A stretch of 60,466 nt of DNA from Bacteroidia bacterium (GTDB taxonomy: Bacteria > Bacteroidota > Bacteroidia > Flavobacteriales > Schleiferiaceae). The notes under the pieces were generated by a model that saw only the letters and a program-made list of their open reading frames with translations, had not been told where the DNA came from and did not search any database. Below, piece after piece: positions 60,218 to 60,466 of this stretch. The translations under genes and the position numbers were made by a program. Every line of letters begins with the position of its first letter. The first letter of the stretch is position 1. The DNA lies in assembly GCA_030424545.1 (NCBI GenBank), contig JAUHWL010000016.1:1-60466 (forward strand). Direction: 5' to 3'.

Positions 60218-60466
60218 TTATTGAATAATAATTCTTTCTACTGTACTTGCATCGTTGCTTGATACTTTTATCACATACACACCTGCAGCAAAACCTTGCA
60301 ATGAGATTTGGCGAGATGATATAGTAGAAGAACTTGTAAACGATTCAGCGAATAATACTCTACCGTTAATGTCCATTACTTGCGTATTGAATGTAGCATC
60401 AGCATCTCCCATAACAATGTAAGTGAAATTGCCATTGCTTGGATTTGGGAATACATTTACGCCCAA
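60218..60466 (-). CDS. C-terminal end of a T9SS protein, 5' part outside the window
   Basis: The last 82 residues are a complete type A sorting domain: GVNVFPNPSNGNFTYIV, VMDINGRVLFAESF, LQGFAAGVYVIKVSSNDAST. The frame is open to the window edge and the leading TTG there is an internal codon, not a start. The gene ends just before an intrinsic terminator. Its 3' end was copied to 58449-58590. Confidence 0.92.
   Translation of the reverse strand: MGVNVFPNPSNGNFTYIVMGDADATFNTQVMDINGRVLFAESFTSSSTISSRQISLQGFAAGVYVIKVSSNDASTVERIIIQ

Overview
The window looks like a chromosomal segment of an AT-rich member of the Bacteroidota, most probably class Flavobacteriia. The reasons are the many secreted proteins ending in type IX secretion (T9SS) sorting domains (type A 'YPNP' tails and a type B gliding-type tail), DUF5686, DUF4292, DUF6268 and SIMPL proteins, the ExbB-x-ExbD-ExbD operon layout, and hairpin plus T-run terminators. 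I see no rRNA, tRNA or CRISPR array. Genus or species cannot be named from the sequence alone.

Layout. 1-4.4 kb: two minus-strand T9SS surface or secreted proteins. The second (beta-helix) gene is split by a frameshift and lacks a normal start codon. 4.5-4.7 kb: a large nested inverted repeat. 4.75-6.9 kb: MutS2-like ATPase. 7.1-13.8 kb: a tightly packed minus-strand operon of flippase, dUTPase, sugar nucleotidyltransferase, TPR protein, DUF4292 lipoprotein and EnvC-like protein, linking envelope assembly to nucleotide hygiene. 13.9-16.3 kb: ExbB, a small membrane protein and two ExbD, an energy-transducing inner-membrane motor. 16.4-18.2 kb: asparaginase and TatD. 18.3-22.7 kb: two tandem paralogues and a large outer-membrane DUF5686 protein, all with carboxypeptidase-regulatory-like domains. 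22.9-29.9 kb (plus strand): AddA/RecB-like helicase-nuclease, JmjC-like cupin, SulP anion transporter and glycine C-acetyltransferase. 30.1-31.4 kb: D-Ala-D-Ala dipeptidase coupled to a glutamate/aspartate-racemase-family protein.

31.5-33.9 kb is the most unusual part. The 3' tail of paaZ occurs three times: the true gene end and two loose copies. The copies bracket (i) a compact three-gene operon of unknown function that includes a helix-hairpin-helix glycosylase-like protein, and (ii) a REP-associated tyrosine transposase with its palindromic repeats. The differences between tails are largely synonymous, as if the tails came from paaZ genes of other strains. This suggests a hot spot where accessory genes enter by recombination at the end of paaZ.

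33.9-48.2 kb carries a scattered phenylacetate-degradation set (paaZ, paaI, paaJ, paaY) interrupted by MsrB, fasciclin, di-heme peroxidase, SIMPL, a membrane regulator-like pair, DUF6268, a four-helix-bundle gene broken by a stop codon within repeat-rich DNA, and an FG-GAP T9SS protein. 48.2-60.5 kb: a 2078-residue multidomain T9SS protein, a prolyl oligopeptidase, two further T9SS proteins, a decayed fragment of a T9SS sorting domain, and the C-terminal end of one more T9SS protein cut by the window edge.
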